A stretch of 41,461 bases of DNA. It comes from Verrucomicrobiota bacterium (GTDB taxonomy: Bacteria; Verrucomicrobiota; Verrucomicrobiia; JAWXBN01). The stretch covers positions 1 through 41,461 of the forward strand of contig JAWXBN010000120.1 of NCBI GenBank assembly GCA_034440155.1, given 5' to 3'. Of the stretch, positions 9,170-18,230 are shown piece after piece. The position numbers and the translations under genes are program-made. Below the pieces are notes generated by a model. It was not told where the DNA came from. It saw only the letters and a list, made by a program, of their open reading frames with translations, and ran no database searches. Position 1 is the stretch's first letter. Each line of letters starts with the position of its first letter.

Positions 9170-10123
9170 ATGAGTCATCCGAATGCCATGAAGTTCAAAA
9201 TCATTTTGGCGTTTTGCGCCATTTATCTCATTTGGGGTTCGACCTACCTGGGGATGAAATATTCTGTAGAAACCCTGCCCCCTCTTTTACTGAGTGGCAG
9301 CCGCTTCGCCCTAGCGGGATTTATCCTCTATCTGTGGAGCCGTTTGATCGGTGGGGCTCGTCCCTCGCGGGTGGAACTCCGTGAGGCGATCATTACGGGT
9401 ATCCTCCTGGTGCCTTGCGGGAATGCCGTCGGGACAACCGTCGTCCAGTATCTGGACAGCAGTTTTGTCGCGTTGATTTATTCGACAGTTCCTTTGTTTA
9501 TGTTCCTCCTGACTCTTCACCACCATAAACGGGACCGGGTTTTTGCCGTGAAGATCGCCGGGATCATTTTCGGTTTTGCGGGCATCTATCTCCTCTTGAG
9601 CCCCCACCAAGCCAGTTGGCGCCCGGTGCAAATTGTTTGTGCCTTTGTGACTTTGATATCCTCTGCACTCTGGGCCTACGCCTCGGTGCGCATTCGGAAT
9701 ATTAAAGTGCATGACCCCTTCACCTTTACCGCCTGCCAGATGTTGGCCGGGGGTGTCGTCGTTCTGCTCTTAGCTTTCATCCAGGGGGATCACACCACAT
9801 TCCATTTTTCCCAAGCCTCGACAAAAAGCCTCCTCGCTTTTACTTACCTGATCGTCTTTGGTTCACTGATTGGTTTCTCGTCTTATAACTTCCTGATCCG
9901 TCACGTCGAGATCGGGAAAGTCTCGACTTACGCCTATATTAATCCCGTCATCGCCGTCTTTCTCGGTGTCACCTTAAACCATGAACACCTCCCGATCCAT
10001 TCCCTGATCGGCGCGATCATTGTTATTATTGCCGTCTTTACCGTCGTCTCAGCAGGTTCTCCCAAAAGCAACCGCAGCTTCCTGCGCCTCTTCAAAAAAG
10101 AAGGGACAATCGCCGGAGAATAA
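9170..10123 (+). CDS. EamA/DMT-family transporter
   Basis: A 317-residue inner-membrane protein with ten hydrophobic helices in two EamA repeats. The first repeat begins AIYLIWGSTYLGMKY and the second SALWAYASVRI, both typical of the drug/metabolite transporter superfamily, whose members export amino acids or other metabolites. The ATG at 9170 is chosen (an ATG at 9188 is equally possible); the open frame extends into cca but that part is not family-like. It follows cca by 20 bp on the same strand. Substrate unknown. Confidence 0.88.
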   Translation: MSHPNAMKFKIILAFCAIYLIWGSTYLGMKYSVETLPPLLLSGSRFALAGFILYLWSRLIGGARPSRVELREAIITGILLVPCGNAVGTTVVQYLDSSFVALIYSTVPLFMFLLTLHHHKRDRVFAVKIAGIIFGFAGIYLLLSPHQASWRPVQIVCAFVTLISSALWAYASVRIRNIKVHDPFTFTACQMLAGGVVVLLLAFIQGDHTTFHFSQASTKSLLAFTYLIVFGSLIGFSSYNFLIRHVEIGKVSTYAYINPVIAVFLGVTLNHEHLPIHSLIGAIIVIIAVFTVVSAGSPKSNRSFLRLFKKEGTIAGE

Positions 10124-10192
10124 GGAGAGAAAACCGGACCTACAACCTACGGTCATGAGCTGCATCGAACTCATTTTTTAAAATATTTCACA

Positions 10193-10252
10193 ATTAAGAA
10201 ATCATTAGGCACTAATCCTGGACTATTGATTCTTAATTTATGGTTTAAACCA
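10193..10252. promoter_or_regulatory. Palindromes upstream of the NERD-helicase gene
   Basis: Two dyads lie in the AT-rich 220-bp gap before the helicase gene. One is an imperfect inverted repeat, ATTAAGAA-ATCATTAG (10193-10208) against CTATTGATTCTTAAT (10223-10237). The other is a perfect 12-bp palindrome, TGGTTTAAACCA (10241-10252). These are plausible operators, about 90-150 bp before the ATG. No regulator gene is adjacent, so the binding protein is unknown. Confidence 0.35.
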
Positions 10253-10343
10253 TTGTTCATCTTAAATTTTAAAAAAAATTACTTATTATGATGACAGAAA
10301 CACCAGTCTTTATTAACTTTTACACACATAGAAAAGGTCAAAA

Positions 10344-12248
10344 ATGGCAAACATGATTCCCAGTAGTCTCCCGCAAAATGCGACAGTCGGTGAAAAAAAG
10401 GTTTTTGCCCTCTTGGAAAAATTGCCTGAAGATTATCTGGTTTATTATGAACCCCGTATTAACCGCCGTATGCCCGATTTTGTGGTCATTGCCCCCGACC
10501 TCGGGATCATGATTATTGAAGTGAAAGGGTGGTATCTGGGCAATTTGCTCGAAATGAATCCCCAAGAGATTACCCATAAACAATATGGGCATCCTAAAAC
10601 TGACAAACATCCCCTCACTCAGGCACGGAATTATATGTGGAGACTAGAGGGTGAATGCCAACAATCCCTCGACATTGGCCAACTCCTTCAAAAAGGAGGC
10701 AAGTATTCAAATAAGTTTATCTTCCCCTTCGGCCACATTGCTGTCCTCACACAAATTGCACTGGATAAAGCGAAAGGCAAATTCCCCGATTTCGACCGGG
10801 TCTTCCCCCCAGAAATCGTCATTACTGCTGATGATCTCGATCAATGGGAGAAATGGAATGGCACCCAGCTCAGCCAAGCCCTCTCCCGGAGATTTGATCC
10901 CACTTGGCCTTTTCCGCGTTTGGACAAGACTCAAGTGGACATTTTGCGGATGATTATTCACCCGGAAATCCGGATCAATCCCCCTGTCCATAAGATCATT
11001 GAAGAATCCTCCTCCTCTCATCCGATTACAGCTTATGACCTCAAAATCCTCGACGCAGACCAAGAAAGGTATGCCCGCTCGATTGGTGAAGGCCACCGCA
11101 TCATCTTTGGCGTGGCTGGTTCAGGAAAAACGGCCATCCTCATTTCCCGCGCTCGTTTTCTCGCAGGCCAAGACCCAAAAAGAAATATCCTCCTTTTATG
11201 TTATAATTTTGCCCTTTCGGCTTATTTAAAATTCACGCTCAAAGAACACTCCAATATCCGCGTCACTCACTTTGACGCCTGGGCCATCATCAATGGAGTC
11301 ACCCGCAATAAACTGACCTCCGAAAACAGCGAGCAGATGGGAAAACGGTTTCTGGGCAAATTGCGCTCACGCCAAGGCGATTACCGCTTTTTTGATTCGA
11401 TCCTTGTGGATGAAGCCCAAGACTTTGAACCTGTCTGGTTCGAGTGCGCCCGGGAAGCACTCAAAGACCCCGACAACGGGGATTTGATTATTGTCGGTGA
11501 TGGCGCACAAGGTCTTTACAAAACGAAAAAGATCAACTGGTCGGCTATCGGCATCAAGGCCGTCGGACGCACAATCTCCAGCCGTTTCCGCCTCAACCGT
11601 AATTACCGGAACTCCACCGAAATCGTCCGCCTCGCCGCGCAATTTGCACTCGCCGAAGAGATTAATGAAGATGAGGGTGTCCAAGCCATTAAAGTCGATC
11701 CGGCTAATTCAGTCCGGACAACGGGATTTATGCCCGTCCTTTATGATTCCTTTCAGTCGAGGGCGGATGAAACAGCGGAAATCGTCAAGATCGTCCGCAA
11801 TTTGCTCAGGGGTGAATGGGACGGCCAGAAAATCAACAAACCCCTACGCCCGGAAAATATCGCCCTGCTTTACCGAAAATGTTCCGATACCTTTGTGCCG
11901 CCTGACGGCTCGACCAAGCCTGATATTGGACACATGAAAGATTTGATTCAATCCCTCACGGAAGTCTGCCCCGTAAAATGGATATCCAATAAACATGACT
12001 ATACCCTGCGCGGACAGGTCTGCTCCGATGGACTCAAAATCCAGACAATCCATTCAGCCAAAGGCCTCCAATACCGCGCCGTCATAGTCATCTGGGCTGA
12101 TCAAATGCCATTCCTCAAGTATGACGGACTCTCGGAAGAGGATGAGAATCGCCTTTTCTACGTCGCCCTCACCCGCCCCGAGGATTTTCTCACCATCACT
12201 TACACCGGCAAATCCCCCCTGACCGAGACCCTTGAAAAGATGAAGTAA
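10344..12248 (+). CDS. NERD nuclease-related domain fused to UvrD/SF1-like helicase
   Basis: A 634-residue two-part protein. Residues ~10-120 form a NERD domain (TVGEKKVFALL, MPDFVVIAPDLGIMIIEVKGW), whose core resembles PD-(D/E)xK nucleases with the D-x(n)-ExK pattern present. From about residue 240 comes a superfamily 1 helicase: Walker A GVAGSGKT (256-263), Walker B LVDEAQDF, LNRNYRNS, IQTIHSAKGLQ and LFYVALTR. The protein probably unwinds and possibly cleaves DNA. NERD-helicase fusions are often found in mobile or defence regions, and this one opens such a stretch here. The ATG has a weak AAGG ahead of it. Four GCAAWTTGC words occur inside the gene. Confidence 0.88.
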   Translation: MANMIPSSLPQNATVGEKKVFALLEKLPEDYLVYYEPRINRRMPDFVVIAPDLGIMIIEVKGWYLGNLLEMNPQEITHKQYGHPKTDKHPLTQARNYMWRLEGECQQSLDIGQLLQKGGKYSNKFIFPFGHIAVLTQIALDKAKGKFPDFDRVFPPEIVITADDLDQWEKWNGTQLSQALSRRFDPTWPFPRLDKTQVDILRMIIHPEIRINPPVHKIIEESSSSHPITAYDLKILDADQERYARSIGEGHRIIFGVAGSGKTAILISRARFLAGQDPKRNILLLCYNFALSAYLKFTLKEHSNIRVTHFDAWAIINGVTRNKLTSENSEQMGKRFLGKLRSRQGDYRFFDSILVDEAQDFEPVWFECAREALKDPDNGDLIIVGDGAQGLYKTKKINWSAIGIKAVGRTISSRFRLNRNYRNSTEIVRLAAQFALAEEINEDEGVQAIKVDPANSVRTTGFMPVLYDSFQSRADETAEIVKIVRNLLRGEWDGQKINKPLRPENIALLYRKCSDTFVPPDGSTKPDIGHMKDLIQSLTEVCPVKWISNKHDYTLRGQVCSDGLKIQTIHSAKGLQYRAVIVIWADQMPFLKYDGLSEEDENRLFYVALTRPEDFLTITYTGKSPLTETLEKMK

Positions 12249-12347
12249 TAGCACAGCTCAAGGCTGACACCTGCTGGTTATTCCCTTCCTCTAGAGCAAA
12301 TTGCATCAAGCCAGAAAATTCGACTCATCGTCTGTGGTTAAGTCCGT

Positions 12348-13139
12348 TCACTCAATGTACATTTTTCGATGAATAGTAAGAAATGTTTCATCAGGCAAAA
12401 TAGCATCATCAGGCAAAGCAAGAGATTTGCCCTCAAACGCACAAAAATTGACCTCAACACTAGATTGCGGCAAACAAGATTTAATTTTGAGAGAAAGTAC
12501 CATTTTCAGATCCTTATCAAAGGAGATAAACCCTCGATCAAAAGCGGCATCATGGAGTCGAGACAAACAAATGCCGTTACTCACATTCAATCTTTCCTTT
12601 TCATGCGTTCCCCAAGGCAAAATGTGCGAAGCAATCAACAACTCCCTAATGGGCAGACCTGTAACAGCACATCTTTCACCGTAGTTATTCAAAACGGCCT
12701 GCCTGAAATAATCTTGGCCTCGCCTTACCTTTACGTTTGTTATGGTATCTGTCGGGCCATTAGGTGGCGATTTTTTCAATTTAATTCCAACTTTCGGCAG
12801 AACCTCCAATTCACTATCAGAATCGACCTCCAGAAGCTTTCTTACCATTTCCTCGCTCTCGGGCACCATTTGATTGAGGTTGTGATGGAATTCCTCCCAA
12901 ACCTCCTTATCCAAATTACTCGCACTAGAGAGCCCTTTGATTCCACGCAATTTGAGTGCGGGATCAAAAGAGGCAAGGTTGCTGAGCTTCATAGCCAAAG
13001 AGCCTGGGGTTCTCCCCATTTTTTGAGCAATTTGCGTGATGACAGGATTCTTACTGTCAAACTGACCAAAATTGAGCTTTTGATAGATATTTAGAGCAAC
13101 CATCAGCTCATCTCTTGTCCACTTTTTTCGGTCAATCAT
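12348..13139 (-). CDS. HNH endonuclease (HNH_2 type), putative restriction enzyme
   Basis: A 263-residue protein. Its N-terminal ~75 residues (RDELMVALNIYQKL, IAQKMGRTPGSLAMKLSN) form the helical DNA-recognition-like region common in this family. The C-terminal half has the HNH core: CAVTGLPIRELLIASHILPW, then NVSNGICLSRLHDAAFDRG, giving the His-Asn-His pattern. Such proteins are predicted restriction-type DNases. No methyltransferase lies next to it, so it is either methylation-dependent, part of another defence system, or solitary. Base composition is noticeably AT-richer than the core genes. It converges on the NERD helicase and diverges from the 148-aa gene with only 22 bp between starts. 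Confidence 0.85.
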   Translation of the reverse strand: MIDRKKWTRDELMVALNIYQKLNFGQFDSKNPVITQIAQKMGRTPGSLAMKLSNLASFDPALKLRGIKGLSSASNLDKEVWEEFHHNLNQMVPESEEMVRKLLEVDSDSELEVLPKVGIKLKKSPPNGPTDTITNVKVRRGQDYFRQAVLNNYGERCAVTGLPIRELLIASHILPWGTHEKERLNVSNGICLSRLHDAAFDRGFISFDKDLKMVLSLKIKSCLPQSSVEVNFCAFEGKSLALPDDAILPDETFLTIHRKMYIE

Positions 13140-13150
13140 AAAATATTTTT

Positions 13151-13156
13151 AGGAGG
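13151..13156 (+). promoter_or_regulatory. Consensus Shine-Dalgarno AGGAGG of the orphan gene
   Basis: AGGAGG stands five bases before the ATG at 13162. It fixes that start. It is notable because most genes in this window have no recognisable Shine-Dalgarno sequence, which supports a foreign origin for this gene. Confidence 0.8.
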
Positions 13157-13161
13157 TTGGT

Positions 13162-13608
13162 ATGGAATTTAATCCGACAATCATATTCTGTGAATCAAAA
13201 AGTAATGATATTGTCGACATATCAGAACCAGCAAACCCTGATCCTGCTGCTATTTTTGGCGCGGCCATTTCATTATGGATTCAAGCAAATCAAATGGAGG
13301 ATACGGACGAGAATTTCTGCATCAGTGATATATTTTCAGGAAGAGATGGTTTTATGTGGGTAATCATGAATGTGACTAAAAGATTTGAAGAATGGTCATG
13401 TAATTATATCAACTTCGAGATGATTGATGAACCTTGGCCTTATATTTTGGAAGAACAGTTTGGACCATCTTGTGCAAATTGCATTAGTTTTTCCTTATTA
13501 GGTAAGATTGATAATAATGACTTCATGAAAATCGCTCTAGATATGAATATCCCACTCATTTGCCCACTCCCTGATCAGGACTTTGAAAATTCCATTTACC
13601 TTGTGTGA
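13162..13608 (+). CDS. Orphan acidic 148-residue protein
   Basis: I do not recognise this protein. It is acidic, has no membrane segment or signal peptide, and carries a CANC motif near residue 105. Aromatic-rich stretches (GFMWVIMN, EEWSCNYINFEM, EPWPYIL) suggest a compact alpha/beta fold. It has a consensus ribosome-binding site and AT-rich codons. It is divergent from the HNH endonuclease with 22 bp between them, and ends about 90 bp before the VapC gene, which converges on it. Position beside a nuclease and a toxin suggests an accessory or immunity-type role, but that is only context. Confidence 0.65.
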   Translation: MEFNPTIIFCESKSNDIVDISEPANPDPAAIFGAAISLWIQANQMEDTDENFCISDIFSGRDGFMWVIMNVTKRFEEWSCNYINFEMIDEPWPYILEEQFGPSCANCISFSLLGKIDNNDFMKIALDMNIPLICPLPDQDFENSIYLV

Positions 13609-13700
13609 ATTGCGCAAATGGGACGTCAGACATTACGGGTTTTGAGATACCTGAGCGATCTTCCTAGACCCCCTTTTACTGATCAATTCTGGTAATTTTA

Positions 13701-14105
13701 TTACAACCAGTTGATTTTAATTTCATTTTCAACATTCTTAAACTCTAGATCACCCGTGATTAATTCAGCTTTCTTCTCTTTTGCCAATGCCGCTGCAAAA
13801 CAGTCTGCATAAGACATTTTATAAGATGCCTTATAAAGCGATGCCTGTTTTACCATAGCCAAATCTTCACTGACTCCTACTATTTCGATGGGCAGTGAAG
13901 CTATTTGCCCGGCCACCTTGTCAGCTACTTCACGTGATGTTTTTCTCATTGTGCTATAATACACTTCTCCCCAATTCACGACGCTCATAAAAAGTTTACA
14001 ACGGTTGACAGACGCAAGATTGAGGATTTTTTCGACTTCTTCCGCAGCATTTTCATCTTCGAAAAACGCAATTAAGGCCCAACTATCGATTACTTTTGCA
14101 GCCAT
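13701..14105 (-). CDS. vapC: PIN-domain toxin, VapC type
   Basis: A 134-residue PIN-domain ribonuclease. The four acidic active-site positions are present: Asp7 (VIDSWAL), Glu47 (NWGEVYY), Asp101 (YADCFAA) and Asp119 (ITGDLEF). VapC toxins cut specific RNAs, often initiator tRNA or rRNA, and are held inactive by the partner antitoxin. The ATG overlaps the last base of the antitoxin gene, the usual arrangement with the antitoxin first. A GAGGG sequence within the antitoxin 3' end may serve as ribosome-binding site. The RNA target is unknown. Confidence 0.88.
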   Translation of the reverse strand: MAAKVIDSWALIAFFEDENAAEEVEKILNLASVNRCKLFMSVVNWGEVYYSTMRKTSREVADKVAGQIASLPIEIVGVSEDLAMVKQASLYKASYKMSYADCFAAALAKEKKAELITGDLEFKNVENEIKINWL

Positions 14106-14344
14106 TATTTTTCCCTCTCACTCTCACGATCTTCAATAAGACATTTCAAAACACCCTTGCCCTTTAATGAGCCCCTCATGCGTTTAATGTGAGCTTTAGT
14201 TAAAGGTTTTATCAAGATACCTTCGGAAGTAGATTGAATATAAGCCCTCGTACCTTCCTCAATTTCAAACTCTTTCCTTAACCGCCGAGGAATAACAATT
14301 TGACCTTTAATCGAAAAGGAAACTTCATCTATTATTACATTCAT
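14105..14344 (-). CDS. vapB: AbrB/SpoVT-type antitoxin, VapB type
   Basis: A 79-residue protein whose first ~50 residues form a swapped-hairpin AbrB DNA-binding domain (SIKGQIVIPRRLRKEFEIEEGT). The basic and acidic tail would wrap the VapC active site. It is the first gene of the toxin-antitoxin operon and likely represses its own promoter in the AT-rich ~115 bp upstream (14345-14460). The gene shares the AT-rich composition of the accessory stretch. Confidence 0.85.
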   Translation of the reverse strand: MNVIIDEVSFSIKGQIVIPRRLRKEFEIEEGTRAYIQSTSEGILIKPLTKAHIKRMRGSLKGKGVLKCLIEDRESEREK

Positions 14345-14462
14345 AATTCAATACTACTTAAATTAGTTTGTAAGTCAATGATATAAATGTAGGATTAATA
14401 AAATTTATACAACATTGTGTAAATAATAATATCAGCACCGCACGCTCCCCCTTCAATCATCC

Positions 14463-17400
14463 TCATGCGGGTCGGATCAAAGCATGCTTGCGGTAGCGTT
14501 CGATCGCCTCGGCGAGGTCTTGGGATCTCACGGGTTTGGAGAGGTAGTCGTCCATGCCGGAGGTGAGGGATCTCTCCCGGTCGCCGACGAGGGCATTTGC
14601 CGTGAGGGCGATGATGTAGGGGGGATTACCCATTTCTTTTTTCCATTTGGCACGGATCTGGCGTGTGGCTTCCCATCCGTCGATACCGGGCATTTGCACA
14701 TCCATCAGGATAATGTGAAAAGGCGTCGAGAGGATTTTCTCGACGGCTTCACTACCATCGGTAACGGGCGTGACATCGAGGCCCATTTTCGAGAGCATGA
14801 TCAAGGCGACTTTTTGATTAATATAATTATCCTCCACGAGCAGGACTTTGAGTCCCATACCCTCAAAAGTAATTCTCAAGGAGGACTCATTCATCCGATC
14901 CCCTGTCTTGATGTATCCATCGCCGGGCAGGGCGATGCCGAAGGCTTTACAAAGGGCATTCATCAAGCTGCGGTAATGGACGGGTTTGGAAAGGGTTTCC
15001 ACAAAAAGGGATTTATTATCCCTAATAACGTCGGACTTATCCCCTGCGGAGGATAAGAGGATCAAAGGGATTCCGGCTGCGGCGGGCAGATTTTTTATCC
15101 GCTGGGAAAGCTCGATCCCGTTAATCTCCGGCATCATCATATCAGTAATGACACAATCAATCCGGCACGGCGGGGACTGGAGGATGTCCATGGCCTCACT
15201 GGCCGAGGCCGCCAACAAGCTACCGATAGACCAATGGCTCAATATCCGGGAGAGCAAATGGCGATTCATCTCCAGATCATCCACAATGAGGATATTTTTC
15301 CCTGACAAGGCCTGGTATATTTCCGTAGTGGCATCATTATTCTCGCTAGGGGAATGGTCAGGACAAAGCGGGATAGACACTGTGAAAGTCGAGCCTTTAC
15401 CGGGAGTGCTCTCGACGAAAATATCGCCCCCCATCAACCGGGCGAATTTCCGTGAGATCGCGAGTCCTAAACCTGTCCCCCCGAAACGCCGAGTCGTGGA
15501 AGAGTCGGCCTGGGTGAAGGGTGCAAAGAGCCGGGAGACCGTTTCGGGAGTCATACCGATCCCAGTGTCTTTGACCGCGATTCTCACAGGCAGACTCTCG
15601 GGTGTCCCCCCACGATCATAGGCTACCGAGACGACTACCGATCCTCCTGTGGTGAATTTCACGGCATTACTCACGAGATTCAAAATGATCTGGCGTAGGC
15701 GGTGACTGTCTCCGATGAACCACTCCGGCATATCCGGGGCGAGGGCGTAGGCCGTCTCCGTACCCTGCTGGGAGGCAGTGGCTGAAACGGTGTCCAGCAC
15801 CCCTTCGATCAAATCATGGAGATTCAAGGGGCTCTTTTCCAGATCGAGGGTACCACTCTCGACTTTCGAGAAATCTAGGATGGAATTAATCAGCGTCAGC
15901 AGTGATTCACCACTGGAGACGATATTGCCGACAAATTCCTTCTGCTGTTTCTCTAAGGGTGTGTCGGCAAGTAACTGAGCAAAACCGATGACCGAATTCA
16001 TCGGGGTACGGATCTCATGGCTCATGACAGCGAGGAATTCACTTTTGGCCTTGTCAGCATTTTCAGCGGCATCCTTCGCCTGTGCCAGCTCGATTAAAAG
16101 CGATTTGCTCGCGGTAATATCCGTGTGTGTCCCGACCATACGGACCGGTTGAGAGGACTCATCCACGAGGGCTTTCCCCCGGTCAAGGATCCAGATATAG
16201 GTGCCATCCTCGTGGCGGATGCGGTGTTCATTCTGATATATCGGTGTGACCCCTTTTAAATGCAGCTGGAGATCATGCTCCACTTTGGCACAGTCGTCAG
16301 GATGGATGAATTTTGTCCATTCTTTGATCGGCATGGGCTGGTCGGAGGGGGGATACCCGATCATCTCCATCGCCTGGGGTGAGAAAAATACGGTATGATC
16401 GAGGAGATTCCAGTCCCAGACCCCGTCTTGATTGGCGGCGAGAGCGAGCTCCCAGCGTTCTTGGATGCCCTTGATTTCCTTCTCCATGCGCCTGGACTCG
16501 GTAATATCCGTGAAAGCCACGGCGAATCCGTCATGGAGCTTGGTCACGACGGTGTGGAAATATTTGTCGATATTTTCGTGGATGTATTGATGGACAAAAT
16601 CCGTCCGCTGTCCTGTTTCCACTACCCTAGAGTATTTTTTGAAGAGGCCTTCGGTTTTAATGCCCGGGAACCGGGACAGGAGCCGCGCGCCCACGAGCTG
16701 ATCCTTAGATTGTCCAGTGAGCCGGGCGGCGGCATCGTTGACGAGCAGGATTTTAAAATCCATAATCCCCCCTGACTCATCCCTGATCGACTCAAAGGTC
16801 ATGATCCCGTCAGCCGAGCTATTGAGTGTAGCGCCGATTAATTCACGATCCTTGACGATAAGGGCCTGCTCCATCCCGAGCCTGCGGTAGAGGCTGATTG
16901 ATTTCGAGGAGAGCCATCCGATCAGGCACGCTGTCACGGCACTGATCAATGTAGCGATCATGATACCCGAGTACATCATCTTCCTCAGCGGGGAGATCAA
17001 TCTATTATAATCGGCACGATCGACGTCCATCCCGAGCACCGCGACGATCCGTCCGGATGGGTCTTTGACCGGGGCAAATACACTCAGGAATGTGCCGTAT
17101 TCGTCATGGTAAAAGCTTTTTGTCGTAAGGACTGTGCCAGTCTGGAAACACTCCATGATTTCCGGAGGGGGCTTCTGATAATCTTGCAGAAGGGTGGAGG
17201 CTGTGAGCTTCCGACTCGACTCGATACGATCGGGGAAATGTGCCGTATCCAGAATAAAAAAGATTTTCCCATCCTTAACCCCGCAAACATACATGTAACT
17301 GATATTTTTACTGAATTTATGGACTTTGAGCATGGGTTCAATCGCAGCCATGTACTCTGGAGATTTGAATCGGGCCGGATTTTCCAGCTTCCCGATCAGG

Positions 17401-17606
17401 GCCGGATTAATTTCCTGCGCCAAGTATGCCGCGACCTGGACAAGGTTCGCCCGGGTGAATTGCATCCGGGCATTCAGCGCACTCTGGTAGATATTCAGGA
17501 TTCCCGCTGTCGTAGTCAGGAATACAATTACCCCCCCGATGAGCCCAATCGAGAAGGGGCTGCGCCTCATCCAAGGCAGGAGTTTTTGCGTAAGTATTTT
17601 AGGCAT
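14463..17606 (-). CDS. Hybrid sensor histidine kinase with two receiver domains
   Basis: A 1047-residue membrane kinase. Order of parts: a first membrane helix (~17-37); a periplasmic sensor of ~160 residues; a second helix (~205-228); a PAS domain (~255-365); a PAS/PAC domain (~380-500); HisKA with phospho-accepting His530 in [10 protein letters not shown]; HATPase with [15 protein letters not shown] and GTGLGLAI; a receiver with Asp822 (ITDMMMPE); and a second receiver with Asp969 (LMDVQMPG). There is no Hpt domain, so a separate phosphotransfer protein is expected. No cognate regulator is adjacent. The start at 17606 is directly preceded by a C11 tract where a ribosome-binding site would be. 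None of the GCAAWTTGC words lies in this gene despite its size. Confidence 0.95.
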   Translation of the reverse strand: MPKILTQKLLPWMRRSPFSIGLIGGVIVFLTTTAGILNIYQSALNARMQFTRANLVQVAAYLAQEINPALIGKLENPARFKSPEYMAAIEPMLKVHKFSKNISYMYVCGVKDGKIFFILDTAHFPDRIESSRKLTASTLLQDYQKPPPEIMECFQTGTVLTTKSFYHDEYGTFLSVFAPVKDPSGRIVAVLGMDVDRADYNRLISPLRKMMYSGIMIATLISAVTACLIGWLSSKSISLYRRLGMEQALIVKDRELIGATLNSSADGIMTFESIRDESGGIMDFKILLVNDAAARLTGQSKDQLVGARLLSRFPGIKTEGLFKKYSRVVETGQRTDFVHQYIHENIDKYFHTVVTKLHDGFAVAFTDITESRRMEKEIKGIQERWELALAANQDGVWDWNLLDHTVFFSPQAMEMIGYPPSDQPMPIKEWTKFIHPDDCAKVEHDLQLHLKGVTPIYQNEHRIRHEDGTYIWILDRGKALVDESSQPVRMVGTHTDITASKSLLIELAQAKDAAENADKAKSEFLAVMSHEIRTPMNSVIGFAQLLADTPLEKQQKEFVGNIVSSGESLLTLINSILDFSKVESGTLDLEKSPLNLHDLIEGVLDTVSATASQQGTETAYALAPDMPEWFIGDSHRLRQIILNLVSNAVKFTTGGSVVVSVAYDRGGTPESLPVRIAVKDTGIGMTPETVSRLFAPFTQADSSTTRRFGGTGLGLAISRKFARLMGGDIFVESTPGKGSTFTVSIPLCPDHSPSENNDATTEIYQALSGKNILIVDDLEMNRHLLSRILSHWSIGSLLAASASEAMDILQSPPCRIDCVITDMMMPEINGIELSQRIKNLPAAAGIPLILLSSAGDKSDVIRDNKSLFVETLSKPVHYRSLMNALCKAFGIALPGDGYIKTGDRMNESSLRITFEGMGLKVLLVEDNYINQKVALIMLSKMGLDVTPVTDGSEAVEKILSTPFHIILMDVQMPGIDGWEATRQIRAKWKKEMGNPPYIIALTANALVGDRERSLTSGMDDYLSKPVRSQDLAEAIERYRKHALIRPA

Positions 17607-17608
17607 AC

Positions 17609-17619
17609 GGGGGGGGGGG
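17609..17619 (-). repeat. C11 homopolymer tract next to the histidine kinase start codon
   Basis: Eleven G on the plus strand, read as eleven C on the kinase strand, end two bases before the ATG at 17606. Tracts of this length slip readily during replication. Here a length change would alter the leader right where the ribosome binds. Confidence 0.9.
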
Positions 17620-17783
17620 AAGTTTTACAAGCTAACACCATGCCCTGATCCTGCCAACATTCTTTTGTGTTCTATTAGCTTGCTGATCCCCCCTAAAAAA
17701 ACTCTTTTGGGTAGACCCGATTTCCGGTTATATCACACCTGTCCCTGATTTTTTTATTAACCCCTAAACAATTTGCACCCACA

Positions 17784-18158
17784 ATGGATGATCTGACAAA
17801 ACTCCTCGAAAACAACCGCCAATGGGCGGAGGCGATCACCCGGGGACATCCCGTTTTTTTGGAGCAACTCTCCCGCCAGCAATCCCCCGAATACCTCTGG
17901 ATCGCCTGCTCAGACAGCCGAGTCCCGGCTAATGAAATCGTCGGCCTGATGCCTGGGGAACTCTTTGTCCACCGGAATATCGCCATCGTCAAAGATGCCT
18001 GGCTCAGGGATCAGGACCTCACCATCCACGGCTGGATCTACGGGCTCGAAGACGGTCACCTCCGCGACATGCACATGACCGTCAGCCGGGCTGAGGGACT
18101 CCCCGCCGTCAATGAACAAGCCCTCAAACGCCTGGATCAACCCGGACCACAGGGTTAA
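17784..18158 (+). pseudogene. Beta-carbonic anhydrase with internal in-frame deletion
   Basis: The 124-residue reading frame matches the two ends of a beta-class carbonic anhydrase (normally ~200-220 residues) but lacks the middle. Residues 1-67 give the N-terminal half with ACSDSRVPA (Cys42, Asp44, Arg46) and GELFVHRNIA. Residues 68-110 (VKDAWLRDQDLTIHGWIYG) match the family C-terminus. The ~95 missing residues include the GHxxCG segment with the second and third zinc ligands. The enzyme therefore should not bind catalytic zinc and is probably dead, although the frame is intact. The fusion point is near 17982-17993. Recent deletion, assembly collapse or a re-purposed fragment are all possible. 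Confidence 0.82.
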
Positions 18159-18230
18159 AAAAAAATACAATCAACGAACCCGGCAAAACGCACCGGGGCG
18201 ACAATCCAAAGCTGCCTCATTCACCAGACC

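Noticed and set aside
12369-13094. 241-residue open frame opposite the HNH gene
   Set aside because: The HNH protein on the other strand has clear domains; this frame has none and shadows it.
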